Shown piece by piece: positions 11,036 to 24,000 of a stretch of DNA of 64,000 nucleotides. How positions within the stretch are numbered: the first letter of the stretch is position 1; each line of letters begins with the position of its first letter. The stretch covers positions 434,001-498,000 of the forward strand of contig NW_026612050.1 of assembly GCF_029931775.1 (NCBI RefSeq), written 5' to 3'. The translations under genes and the position numbers were made by a program. Source of the DNA: Euleptes europaea. Lineage: Eukaryota > Chordata > Lepidosauria > Squamata > Sphaerodactylidae. The notes under the pieces are model-generated. The model was given only the letters and a program-made list of their open reading frames with translations. It was not told the DNA's origin and made no database searches.

Positions 11036-11270
11036 GTTTAGCTTGGATTTTTTGGTTTGGCATTGATTCTGTTGGGCTTGCCACTTTGGCCCTGGCTTTT
11101 ATTGGCTTCTGTGGTTTGACATTGTTTCTGTTGGACTTGCAACAGTGTCCCTTGCTTCAGTTGGTTTGGCTGGGTCTGGTTTAACGTTGGTTGTATTGGG
11201 TGTGACACATTGGTCTGTGGACCTGATGGGATTCTCTGGTTGATGTTGGTTTTGTTGGGCTTGTTGGTTC
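11036..11270 (+). repeat. Degenerate TTGG-rich tandem repeat
   Basis: The phrase ttggtttggcattgattctgttgggcttgcca recurs in decayed form (tggtttgacattgtttctgttggacttgcaa; ggtttaacgttggttgtattggg; ggttgatgttggttttgttgggcttg) at about 60-70-bp spacing. The hydrophobic open frame over it (10999-11184) is a by-product of the repeat. Confidence 0.7.
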
Positions 11271-12005
11271 TGTTTGCATCAGGAAGCTTTTTGCCAGTGG
11301 TTGCTTGTTCTTAATGGGACAGAAGCTGGGCACCTGGGCTGAATCAGTATAGTCTTATGCTAACTACCAAAGATGGGAGTTGCTCAGTCCTGCATTTCCT
11401 GTAGTGCAAGGCCAGCTTACTACAAAGGTGGACTAAGAACCCTATCTTGGATGGTGGAAGTTAGCATGTAATTTACTGGTGGAAAATGTTATAAAAATAT
11501 GCCACTTTTCTCCCTTGGTATATGTGACTCTTGTGGGGGTGACAAGGGGGTGTCCCTGAATTAGTGCCCAATATGTTCATTGTCCAAGATGGCATAGCTC
11601 TAGAACAACTGCTCTTGGAACCCAGCATACAGTGCACATCTCGAAGGCTTATCAGATACATATTCATGGAGCTGGGTGAGGGAAAGTTTTTTGGTTTTAG
11701 CTTTATCTCTATCATGCTTAAATTGTCAGAACCTTATGGATTAATTTTACACTGGATGAATTTTTTTTGCCACTGAATAGCATGTTATACAGTCCATGCC
11801 CTTAGGAATGCAATATTGAATTAAAATTGTACTTTAGGAGGAAACCGCCATTTACTTTCTGGCAAACCAGTTCTTATGATGAAGCCTTAGGTATTGTTGC
11901 TTTCATAAGCAACAACATTGCAAAGCACTTTGGCTTGTGTTGACCTGCTGATATATTTGAAAGTATTTATGAAGCTAACATTGTCTTTTAGATATGTCTA
12001 GGAAA

Positions 12006-12060
12006 ATGTACAAGCTCCTGCCAGTTGTGTTACTTGATATCCAGCTTCATTTGATGACAG
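12006..12060 (+). CDS. PDCD1LG2: PDCD1LG2 signal peptide exon
   Basis: The reading is MYKLLPVVLLDIQLHLMT plus one base, ended by a GTGAGA donor at 12061. A ttgtcttttag acceptor ends at 11991, so the exon probably begins at 11992 with 14 bases of 5' UTR. A basic N-end and a Leu/Val core make a credible signal peptide. When joined to the IgV exon the split codon is GCT (Ala), giving ...LMTA-LFTVEV. This matches human PD-L2 at the cleavage region and fixes the phase. The exon is too short to stand out by itself; I accept it because phase, homology and both splice sites agree. Confidence 0.8.
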
Positions 12061-15000
12061 GTGAGAGCATTTTCTTGGATAGTTTTTCAACAGAAAATCT
12101 CCAGAGAGTGGTTCATTTCACTTGGACTTAGCCCAAGAGTTCAAAACAATCTAACAGGCTTGGATTGCTAACCCAAGTTTCTACATTCCAAGGTCAGGAA
12201 AAGTCCACCAAACCAGAAGACTTGCAGGAAATGTAAAAAAATTATTGAACTGTTGGAGGGGGGAGTAGACACAAGTCCCATTGCATTCAATGGATGATAC
12301 ATAAGAGCACATAGATGCTGTTGCTCAAATTCCATTTGTTTAAATGCTGCATCGCACAGCAAGAGACATTCCCAGTGGATTGTGCATTTTGGTTTGAAGC
12401 AATGCATGTGGTCTGACATATATCTATGTGAGTATAGCCCATACCCATGAAACTGGCCTTAGAACCCCAATGTGGACAAACTATCCCCTCCCGCCACAGC
12501 TTCTTACTACCCACAGAGGTGCTAGCTTGGATTTGAAGACTGGCAAAGGGACATTATAATATTCCTGGTACCTACAGTGGCTGGAGTATTAAGTTCCTGA
12601 GAAGTTTTTGGCTCCTGACACAGAGTGTTGCTGAAGGGGGAAGGGACTGTGGTGCCCTTACTGGAATGCATTAGGAGGGAGTAACAGAGACCCCAGGTCT
12701 GCAGCACCATGCAGATGCACAGCTATTGAATGGATAGCAGAACCAGCAAATGATGTTGTCACCCGTGCCAGTGCCATGATCAACTTACCATTTGCTGTGT
12801 GCCTGCACAGTGCTGTAGCTGATACTCAGCTCCTCTTTCACGGCTTCCTGGCACCCTCTGGTAAGGGCACCTTATCTCCTTCCCTCTTCAGTGTTGCTCA
12901 GTGGCAGGAGTCAGCTAAAAAAGACAGATGCTGGGGAGAATGATGAGCATGAGGGGACATAGCAGCAGATGTGGGCAGGGGAATATGAAAATCTATACCT
13001 TTCCCATCTGTACAGATACCAAACATGGTCCAATAAAATACATAAATAAATAAATAAAATTATTTGAGTACTATCTTTTCAAAAGTATTGTACCAAGGTA
13101 TGTTTGGGAAAACCTGGAAGATGGATGATTGCAGGCTGATGACATCCAGAAACAAAACAAAACAAAAATAAAAACCACTGCAGGTTTGGGAGAGTGTCAT
13201 GGAGCCAAAGGTCAGTGTGGAAGCAATTAAAGAATATTGGTTCTTGTAGGTTATCCGGGCTGTGTGACCGTGGTCTTGGTATTTTCTTTCCTGGCGTTTC
13301 GCCAGCTGCTGGAAAACGTCAGGAAAGAAAATACCAAGACCACGGTCACACATCCTGGATAACCTACAAGAACCAATGAACTCTGACCGTGAAAGCCTTC
13401 GACAATAATTAAAGAATAGCTACCAGTCCTGATCCAGTGGAGAATCCAAAACCTGTAGTGAAGCTCCAGTGTCTGGGTAGCTAGTAAATCCAAGAGGGAA
13501 CGTAGAACCATATATTGGGTGCCAGACACAAGCATGCTTTGGGGAAGGATTCTGTCCTTGCTAGGCTTCGAAACAGCAGGAGGAGTGGAATTAATCCAGA
13601 CTGGAGCATGTTGCGCCCAGATAACTCACAGAAGATAGACAAAATAAGGCAGAAAGTGGCAGGTTCTTTGGACAAATTCAAACAAGATAGTACTTAGTTG
13701 TAGGTGATGTTTTCAATATGTCCAGGCTTAGAGCAATGTGAAAGACTCTTTTGTGGGCAAAGACACACTAATATAATTACTGGGAGTTCCTGATTGTGGT
13801 CTGATCACTTCTCAGCACTAGTCTTCTGGGCAAGGCATTGGCTCGTATTTCCTCAAGCCTTTCCCTGGGATTTCTTGTTCTTTTCAAGTTAAAAAGGTAA
13901 AGGTAATCCCCTGTGCAAGCACAGGGTCATTCCTGACCCATGGGGTGACATCACATCCCGACGTTTACTAGGCAGACTATGTTTGCGGGGTGGTTTGCCA
14001 GTGCCTTCCCCAGTCTTCTCAAGTTAGCATGATTTAATTAGGTGCTGTTCCTTTATTCCCTTCTAGCTTTCCCTTTCACCCTCTGCAGGTTAGTGCATTC
14101 TTGCTCCATCTTGACTCAAGTCTAATCCAGAAGAGAAATAGGCATCAACACCAGAACAGGAAATTTCAGAGTATCTGCTGAAGTACACTAGGGCTTTGGG
14201 AAGCAACTTTTTAAAAATTATTATTATATTTTATTTTTTATTTCAATATATATGTAAACAGAAAGTAAAAATAGAAAATAATACAGAAAGATTCTGGGTG
14301 GAAATACAAATTTCGATAAAACTACCTCATACATACTATTATTCTATCCTACTTAGAGAGTATATTATGCCATATCTCTACCCTCTTAATATATGGTCTC
14401 TTTGTTTTCTACTTGCTAGCTTATTCTCTATACTGCTAATATTTTTAAACATTAACTTATTTTAATGTAATATCTAATGCTTTCTTCCTTTACACAAGCA
14501 TATATCTGCCCAAACTAAATTTTGCTTATACAACATTACTAGGATCTGGTAGATCCAGGTTCAAATCCCCAGTCTGCCATGGAAACTTACTTGGTGGCTT
14601 TGGGCCAGCTACATGTTCTCAGCCTAATCTACCTCAAACAGTTGTGCGGATAAAATAGAGGTGAGGAGAGTGATATAAGCTGCTTTGAGCCCCCATTGCA
14701 GAAAACAGTAGGGTATACATGAAGTAAATATATATCACATTATCCAAACATGATGGGCAAATAAAAAGAGGTAGGTTGATTGGTGGGGTGGGAAGGCGAG
14801 TAAGAAGCAGGGGAATGTGAGAATATGGCATTGGCAGGAGGAAAGAAAAAAGGAAATAGTGTGGGATGAAGAAAGTGAGGGTGCTCCTTGCAAGTCCTTG
14901 TTGGTTCCCCACTACACAACTGGGCCAGGTGGCTGCCATTGAGCTATAGGTTTTTTTGGGAGGGGGTAAAAGCTGCAAGGGGGAGGGAAGGAGGGAAAGC

Positions 15001-18000
15001 TGAAGATAGAAAGATAGTTTGGCTGGTGTGTGGGAAAGAGAGAGGGAGGCAGGAAAGGGGGAGAGGCTATGGGAGCTTTCAGAGAAAGGAAAGAGAAAAT
15101 AGTGGAGGAGGGGGGATGAGATGCCCCTCCCAGAAGTCCTTGCTAATGTTGTGCTTTTGTGCCTCAGCTTTATTCACAGTGGAAGTTCTTCAGCCTCAGT
15201 ACTCTGTGGAGTATGGGAGCAATGTGACACTGAGATGCCACTTTCCAGTTGAGTCTCAGTTAAATTTTAAAATGTTAAGCATCTTGTGGAAAAGAATATT
15301 GCCAAATCAAGAAGAAAAAGAAATCTACAAGCTCCACAAGGGACAGGAAAACCTCACGCTACAAGACCCAGACTATAGAGGGAGAGTCACCCTACTGCAT
15401 GAAGAATTACAAATGGGATGTTCTGCGCTCATTATCACCAAAGTAAAGATCACAGATGCAGGCTCTTTCCTTTGTGTCATTAACTATGGAGAGGCTGATT
15501 ACAAGTACATTACTTTGGAAGTAAAAGGTTGGTGGACACATACTTTGAATTCCATTTCTCCACTTGGCATAACAGAACAACATGGGTCACAACAGGAGCA
15601 TGAAATCAGCTTCCTAGACACAACATCAAACCCATTGACCCTCAAGAACTTGGACTAACTTCTCAGATATATTGTGGGAAACATGTACATGTGCTATTTT
15701 TATTTCAGTGACTCAGATCTTTTCTAGGAAACTAAGTATGATGTGATATGGGAAACCTACACAATTACCTCACTTTGACTTAGGCAGATGGCCCATGCTT
15801 TTCCCCACCATGGTTCCTCCTTCTACCATGCAGACAGCCATGGTGGCAAAACTACGTAAAGATTCTGATTATTAATAATGCTGCCTACTTGCAATAGTGC
15901 AATCAGGTCTTTTTAAAATGAAAGCTTCATTTGAGAACACAGATGCTTTAAATTAAGGTTATAGTTGCTTCACCTTGTGTTTAGAAGTGTTCCCGCACAC
16001 ACACACACACACATTTCAGAACACATGTATTATTCCTCAGAAGTACCCTATATTATGAGGTATAAAAAGCTCTTAAAATACCCTGGTGCTTTTAAAATTT
16101 TTGCAACATTCTCAAGAATGACCTTTTTTGCCTAGCAACTGGTCTTGTTAAAGCTCTACCTCATGCTGTGAGCTTACTTACCATGGTGATGAACATGTAC
16201 AGTTCAATGCCTTGCATTGAATCAGATTGCTGCTCATTCTGCTAGCACACTATTTTTTTCCCTTTGACTGGCAGCAGCTTTTAAGGCAGAGAAATGCCTT
16301 TCCCATCACCTATCTGGGATGTTTTTTAACTAGGGGTGCCAGGGATTGAATTGGGGGCCTCGTGTTACCACTCAGCTATGATTGTGGATAAAAGCATTCA
16401 AGACACCACATGATAATTTCTTTAAATATTGATAGTACGAATTACACCACAGAAGGTAAAATGAAATTGTGTCCCAAAAATAGTGCAAAATTTTCTAAGG
16501 TTGTTGTGCTCTACTTCTTCTCCTCAGCACCATATAAGAGAATAAACATCCAGAAAATAAAAGATCCTGAAGAAGAGGGCCTGATTTTAATTTGTCAGTC
16601 AGAAGGGTATCCCCTGGCTGAAGTATCCTGGCATGATGGGAGGAATCCTAATACCAGCATGATTGCAAACACTACTTTTGAGCTGACTGATGGACTGTTC
16701 AATGTGACCAGTACCCTACGAGTCAAACAAAGCATTAGTGGAAACTACACCTGTGTGTTCTGGAATAAAAAACTGAATGAAAAAACTTCAGCATATGTAT
16801 CAGCGTTTCAGTTAGGTAAAAATTCAGCTGTGATTTCACATAATTGTTTGCATTTGCTTATGTAGGAGTTTGACACACATACATTCAGGGATATTCATAT
16901 TCTAAGGAAACAAATGAACTGCATTTATATGATGGAATGTTCACAACCATTCTAAGGAGAAGCACAGAAGGTGGGTGGTAATCTTACTCTGCCTTGTAAG
17001 GCAGGCATGATGAGTTATGACCCTGGCCAAACTCAGCAGTCATTTTGCTTCACTCAGATTGACAAAACAAATACAGGTCTTTTTTGCAACCTTCAACTAT
17101 TAGCATGGATTTAATTGTAGATTTTGGATTCAAGGAAATCACAGAGTTTGTTCTATAACAGTAAAAGTCTATTCCTCATGTTTTATTTATTTAAAACATT
17201 TTTCTAGACAATGCTTTTAAAATGAGTGGACACTTAAGCCCTTAAAACTGGACCTAACATCCGCAAAGGTTTCTGTGTACTGTGTGGATCCCTCCTTGTC
17301 TCCTTTTATGGCTCATAATTACCAGTTCTGCTCTCGGGACATCTCCTTCAAATTTCCTAGACCTTTATCATAATCCAGGTGTCTCCATTGTGTGTCCATG
17401 GGCACCATGGTGTTCGCCAACACACCTTTTCTGTCACCCAACAAAGGTTTTTAGAAAATAGTTGTGGCCAGGTGGGGCTTTTGTCCAGCAACTGGATTTT
17501 AACTGGTCACTGGAAATTTTCTTGGCTGTGCAGATTTTTAAAAATGTTGCTTTGGCAGCAGCTGCCACCACAACACAAGGCTCTTCACTGTGTGATTGAA
17601 GGCAAACAGGAGGCAGCCATTTTGTGGCTGGCTTTGCCTCCTCCATAGGGTTGCCACTCTCCAGTTGGTGGCTGGACATCTCCCACTATTACATCTGATC
17701 TCCAGGTGACAGAGATCAGTTCACCTGGAGAAAATGGCCACTTTGGAAGGTGCACTCTATGGCCTTTTATGCAGGGACATTTTCCTGCAGTCACCCCTGC
17801 CAACTGCTTCAGGGCTTCCTTTTGATTATGCATGCCTTTTACGCCCATCAGAGGTCGCCTTGCTCTCCCCACACATTTTGCCTGCATTTTCTATATGCTG
17901 TTTTAGCCACAATCTGGAAAATGCGGGCAAAACGTGCGGGGAGAGCAAGGCATCCTCTGACAGTTGGATAAGGCATGCATAATCAAAAGAAAGTTCAAAG

Positions 18001-21000
18001 CAGTCGGTGGGGGTGACCGCAGGAAAACATCCCAGCATAAAAAGCCTCTGGCATTATACCGCTTTGAAGTCCCTCCCCTCCCCAAACCCTGCCCTCCTCA
18101 AGCTCCACCTCCAAAATCTCCAGATATTTCCCAACCCAGAACTGGCAATCCTACTCCTGTGCCAGACATTTTTAGCCTGCATTCACCATGCTGTGTCAGA
18201 ATTCCAAAGTTGCCCACAGGCTCAGAAAGGTTGGTACTAATCCATACTTGAGTATTTGTAATTCTGCAAACCTCTGACGATCAGTCTACTCCCTGAAATA
18301 TTATCTTCAGCACTGATAAGCACAAAATACTGCTGTTTTACCTGCCATGATGTATTAGCAAAGATGGATTTATAGAACTGGACTGAAGAGAATACAAAGA
18401 GTAAACATTTTCACACTTTTCTTTTTCTTTTTCTTTTTTTATTTTATATTTACAAAAATACAAATACAAACACTGCACACTACATTAAAAACACTTTATA
18501 TACAACATTCCAAACCTTCTAAAATGTGCCATATGACAAACCACTTTCTACAATAGTTAACCACTTATTAATAGTATCTATACTAAAAATCCGTCTTCGA
18601 ATTGCTCCGATATCCTTTCATTATATTATACCACTTAATAGTTTTTAATTCATTTATACCATACTTATTATTGTACCCCTTAAAGCCTAGTCTACAGTTT
18701 TCTTTAACAGTTTTCTTTATTTGTTTGTTTGTTTTTCAAATTTGTAGCCCTCCCTCCCTAGCCAAAGCCAGCTCAGGGTGGGTAATATCATTTATAACCA
18801 TACCACAACATGGCAAACAACTAGAGCAGGGCCTCCAACTCTGTTTAGCTTATGGACATTTTTTGGTATTTTGAGGACATGTAGTGAGCACTACCATAAA
18901 ATGACTGCCTTGGCAGGTAGGACCAATCACAAAAGGTCTGTTTTGTGTGTGTGATTTTATGGGGGGGTCCAAGCCAAGCATCCTCCTATGTCTGAATGGA
19001 TGATCCCTGCAGACTCAAAGGTGATGCCTAGTAGGGTCTTCTGAAGCACCTCATATTCCACTAAGGTGAAGGAAAGCCAAGATTGGCGATCTGCTTTGGG
19101 AAAGAAACAGTTGGGTACCAGGAAACACATTGGCAGGTGACAGGGTGCCCACAGATGCCATGTTGGGGATCCCTGAACTAGAATCATGCAAAGCCACTGT
19201 GATGCAGACTAGGGGTAATGGTAACTAAGAACTTTGTTTATATAGATTTTTTATCATAGCTTTGGGATTTGCTGGTGTCAAGCATTGATAGGAGTGGGCC
19301 AAATATCAGTGCACATAGAGTTTTGGCTGTACTATTGCCTTCACGTAACCTCTTGCACTCTTGCTAGCAATAGCTCACTGTCAGCATATAGAACAGCATA
19401 CAGGACAGCTGCCACAGCAATGATCATGGAAATGGGCTTTTATCCCAAATTGATTAAATCAAGCTGTTTTGGTATAATTGGGCAAGTTATATGTAAAAGT
19501 AATAAATCAGATTTTATTGTTTACAGATTATGTGGACGAATCAGCTTCTGGGCATCAAAAAATATTTCTCATTTCATTTATTCCAATTTGTTTGGTGGTG
19601 TTATCTTTTCTACCGGTGTTTGTCTTTAAAGTTGCAAGGAGAAAAGCATCCACAAATCTGTGCATCCAAAAAGGTAAGAAACTACGTATTTGGTTCTCTC
19701 CTATCCTGTTTTGCCAACCAACCATCATTTGATTTCTCAAAGCAGCTATCTGCTCTCAATATCTTTGTTAGGTGGCTGTGGTTCACATATTGAATGACAG
19801 ATATTTCACACATGATTTATTTACCTAACATAAGGCACCATTGCTCAGGCTGGTCTTACTCATAGTAAATTAGAAGTTGGTGTATCTTCCTATATCAACT
19901 TCCCACCCACTAAGATCTTCAGACGAAGTCATGCTCTACGTACTGTTAGTCATTTTGTAAGGTCTACCAGGTAACAGACCAAACTTTCTCAGTGATGGCC
20001 CAAATAGTAAGGTACTCTCCAAAGCCCTCCTATGTCCTTTGTTTGAGTCTTTAGAAGGCAATGCAAATCTTTCTTATTCAAAAACATTCTCTAATGTTCT
20101 GCAAAATCCCCATGTGCTATATGAGCTCAACTAGCAACTTTCTGCATGCAGCTAAAATGTCAATAGCTAAAAACTGGAAAAGTAGTAACTTATGTAGGAA
20201 GAATGACTTAACCAAATGAGGTAATTGAGAAATTAACCATAAACACAGCTAGGAGGAGAATGGATTATTGGGGGAAATGTATACAATTTTGAAAGAGGCC
20301 AACCCATACACACACACACACACATTGGCATTATTATAAATTCAGTGGCTTTGTAAATTATGTTTATGTGACAAATTTTAAGATTTTACACTGTTGATGA
20401 TAACTATGATTAAATTTCAAGATGGGGAAAAATAGGACAAAATGAGCATGATGGGTTAGACCCAAGGACCCTTCTTCTAAGAAAGGAATCTTCCTGTATG
20501 GAAGGACAATGCCCCACTTAGAAGAAGAGAGTCCCAACACATTACAATGTTTTTTGTAAAAAAAAAAGTCAAAAATGGGGGTCATCTTATACACAGATGG
20601 TGAATGCGCGACCACACCCCTCCACACCGCGGCAGCTCCTGCGGAGGGCCAACTTACTGGCAGGCCTGGCAGGGGGGCAGGGCAGCAGGAGCCCGACCCA
20701 AAAGCCCAAAGCGAGCCCCTGTGCGGGTGGAGAGGCCGGTGGGGACGCAGTGGGTCAGCAAGGAGTCTGCGGTGGCCCGCAGCATGGCAGAAGCAGCGGT
20801 TGCAAGCGGCACCACCGGAGCCGCAGCTGTGGCCAGACAAACCCCCGCGGCCAGGCAGAAGAAGCACAATGGGAAAGGCCAATGGGGGTGGCCACACCTG
20901 GCCCTCTGGCTTCTTGCTCGGGCAGAAGGGCGGGTGGAACAGGCTGCAGCAGCCCAAGACAGGGTGGGGAGGAACAGGGAAGGGGAGAAGGCTGGCCATG

Positions 21001-24000
21001 TGGGAAATGGCCCCGGCTTTGTAAGCTCAGGTGGGGCAGGGTTGGGGAGGGGAAGGGACTTCCCCTACATAAAGGCAGCACAAGCCCAGGCCAGGGAGGA
21101 AGCGGCAGTCTCGGATAGCCCTGGCAGTGAGAGCTAGCAAACTAGTGAGAGAGTCCAAGCAGGACGGGCTGAGACTGTGGAGAGGAGGGTCCAGAATTGT
21201 ACAAACTGGCTGCTGTTTGCAGTGATCCAGAAAGGGGGAAAGGAACAGAAATATGTGGACCAGACTGTTCTGTTTGATGTTTAAAATATTGATTTTGGGT
21301 TAATTTTGGGTTAAAAAAAATAGGGGTCGTCTTATACATGGGGTCGTCTTATACACGGAAAATACGGTACACACACACACACACACATATAGCTTTTCCT
21401 CTAAATTATATCTACATTTTGTTTTTGTTTTTGATAATCTAATAGATCTAATACAAATCTAATAAAAATGAATAATAAAAAATCTTTCTAATGATGGAAT
21501 TTGATGTTGGATATTACTGTATAACTTATTACTGAATGTATTCAATTAAAATACTTCGTATTTTGAGATCCCTGTACTGTAATTTGCCTGAGTTCACTTT
21601 TTTGAGAAAAGCATGCTAGGAGTTAGTCATGAGTAATTTTTGTCAGTGGCAAGCTACAGAGAATCTTTTAATGAGTATAATGTAAAACTAGAATAGAAAT
21701 AGGATTGTGTGCAATGAATGATTCAAGGATTTTACAGCTAAATGGGAAAAATGCTGTGTGTTACAGCTGAATTTAGTTGCATCCAACTGAATCAAGTTTT
21801 TTGTGACTAATGTGAGTTCCATTACTTTCAGATGGATTTTGTCATAATTAACTTTAACTGGAAGAGCGTTGTACTGTTTGGAAAATAAACTACAAAACTT
21901 GGTTGTTTCTAAAAAGCTGCTACAGGGCAATACCAAATGTCAATTCCAGCAGCAAATAGAAGACCAACAGAAAGTGTGTAGTGGTTAAGAATGGTGGTTT
22001 GGAGCAGTGGACTCTAATCTGGAGAACTGGATTTGATTCCCCACTCCTCCACTTGAGTGGCAGACACTAATCTGGTGAGCTGGGTTGGTTTCCCCACTCC
22101 TACACATGAAGCCAGCTGGATAACCTTGGGCTAGTCACAGCTTTCTGAGAGCTCAGTCATCCCCACCTACCTCACAGGGTGTCTGTTGTGGGGAAGGGAA
22201 GGTGATTGTAAGCCGGTTTGATTCTTCCTTTTATATATATATTTATATCTATCTATCTATCTATCTATCTATTATATATATATCCTTTTAAATTTTGATC
22301 TTAGTGTGACATTGTTCAGGGCCGAATTAGCCATATGAACAATATCATTAAAGTGTGAAAAATAAAAAAATATTTCAAAAGAGAGAGAGAGAGAGAGGCA
22401 GAGCAGCCCATTGGCATAGCATTGTCTTCATACCAAAAACCATTAAGTGTAAAGCCTAAGACAATGGTCTTTCAGGTTCACCAGCATTAGCCAAAAGGCA
22501 GACTAGATGTCACTTTTGTCCATAAGTACACCTGCCCCACATGCCCAAATTATGTCTACAGCCCGATCAAAGGATGCATAGCGCACAGTTCAGAATCCGT
22601 GGGAATGGTGTTGTTAACAGAGGCCCCCCCATGGGTAAGATAGATGATGTATTAATCTATATTTACCTGGGGACTTCTTCGGGACAACACCTATGGGGGG
22701 TACCCTAAGGTTAGGGAGCAGGGAAGAAGGGAATGGACTAGCAACCCTTTCAGGTGCACACTACTTCTCTACCTTTGCTGTTATTATTTCTGGCAAGTCA
22801 CGCACAGACTGTAAATTGGCAGACTCAAAGGGGAGGCGTGGACCTATAAAAGGAATCCAAAAACTCAAGGAAAACCCATCCCAAAGGAATTTTGCTGCCG
22901 CGTGGTCAGGGTAAATCTCTAGCAAGCAAGCCAGCTGGTTAAGCCTATACTCAACTGGGGTCTTCTTTGGGCCGGATTGGGGTAAGGCCTAGTGTAAGAC
23001 CATTGGAGACAGGTGGGTTGATACTTTCCTGCTCCTGTGGCAGTACTTGAGGCAGAGCTTGGTCCGCCTTCCTTCCTGTTACCATTGGGAAGAAGGTGCC
23101 TGGCTCAAAAGGTGGCCAGCAGCCCTTTTGAGGCAGCCACCTTCTTCCCAGGAAGGAGGGCGGACAAGATGGCCTAGGATGGGGGCCAAAACAACTGTCA
23201 CAGTTGTGCTTATACTTGCAGCAAGCACGCTGGCATCTGCCCTGGTTATATTCCCAACACACTCTCTGGTTAGACTCATTCCTGAAGGTGCCCCTGCTAG
23301 GCTTAGCAGCATCAAACTTGCCCCTTACTCAAGTACCCATGTATAAAAGCCAGAGCTTGTTGTCAAGTAGATCCCAAAGTGTGTGCTCGCTAGGGCCTCA
23401 TCGTAGTCCATGGCAGCATCACCCCCGGCTATTTCTCTGGCCCGCAACACATTACACATGTGATTGCTCAAATGCCAGCCCCTTTCTGTGTAAGCAGCCT
23501 GAACAACCCCCATGAACACGCCATAAAACTGCACTTGGCCACGGCACCCTTGACCCCTTTTCTACTTGGGGCCATCCCACTCTTACCATCATCGGAATCG
23601 GGTTTTAAAAGAGTAATAATGTCAACATAATAGCCATCAAGGATGTGCTCCCGCACCTTTCTGGCCAAATGTATCCCTTGTGGGTCCTCAGCATCAAAAT
23701 AAGTCGGAGGCTTAATGCCAGAGGTGGCCTCCTGCCCTGATTGCAAAACTGCCCCGGGCTGCTGCCATCCATTACTGCTTAGAAGTGTGCACAGATTCCT
23801 CAACAGAGGAAGACTCACCTGTCGACAACTCGCTGCTGGATTGATGCCATCTACGATGTGACCACTTACTCTTCACAGAAGCCTTTCATTTTAGTGGTGC
23901 CTCACGGATGGAAACTGCCAAACTCCCAGACGGTCTGGGTGATGACTCGTGACCTTGCTCAGTGGCCCAGACCCTCCTGCCCCTAACTCTCACGGAAGGG

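Noticed and set aside
14888-15658. 256-codon open frame starting at 14888 as the PDCD1LG2 start
   Set aside because: The first 93 codons are low-complexity Gly/Arg/Glu from purine-rich intron DNA; a clear acceptor lies at 15166-15167 and the real signal peptide exon is at 12006. The last 40 codons run past the donor at 15528.
20364-21137. Long overlapping frames (149-211 codons) on both strands
   Set aside because: All come from one GC-rich segment; openness on both strands and in three frames, with no domain, points to composition.
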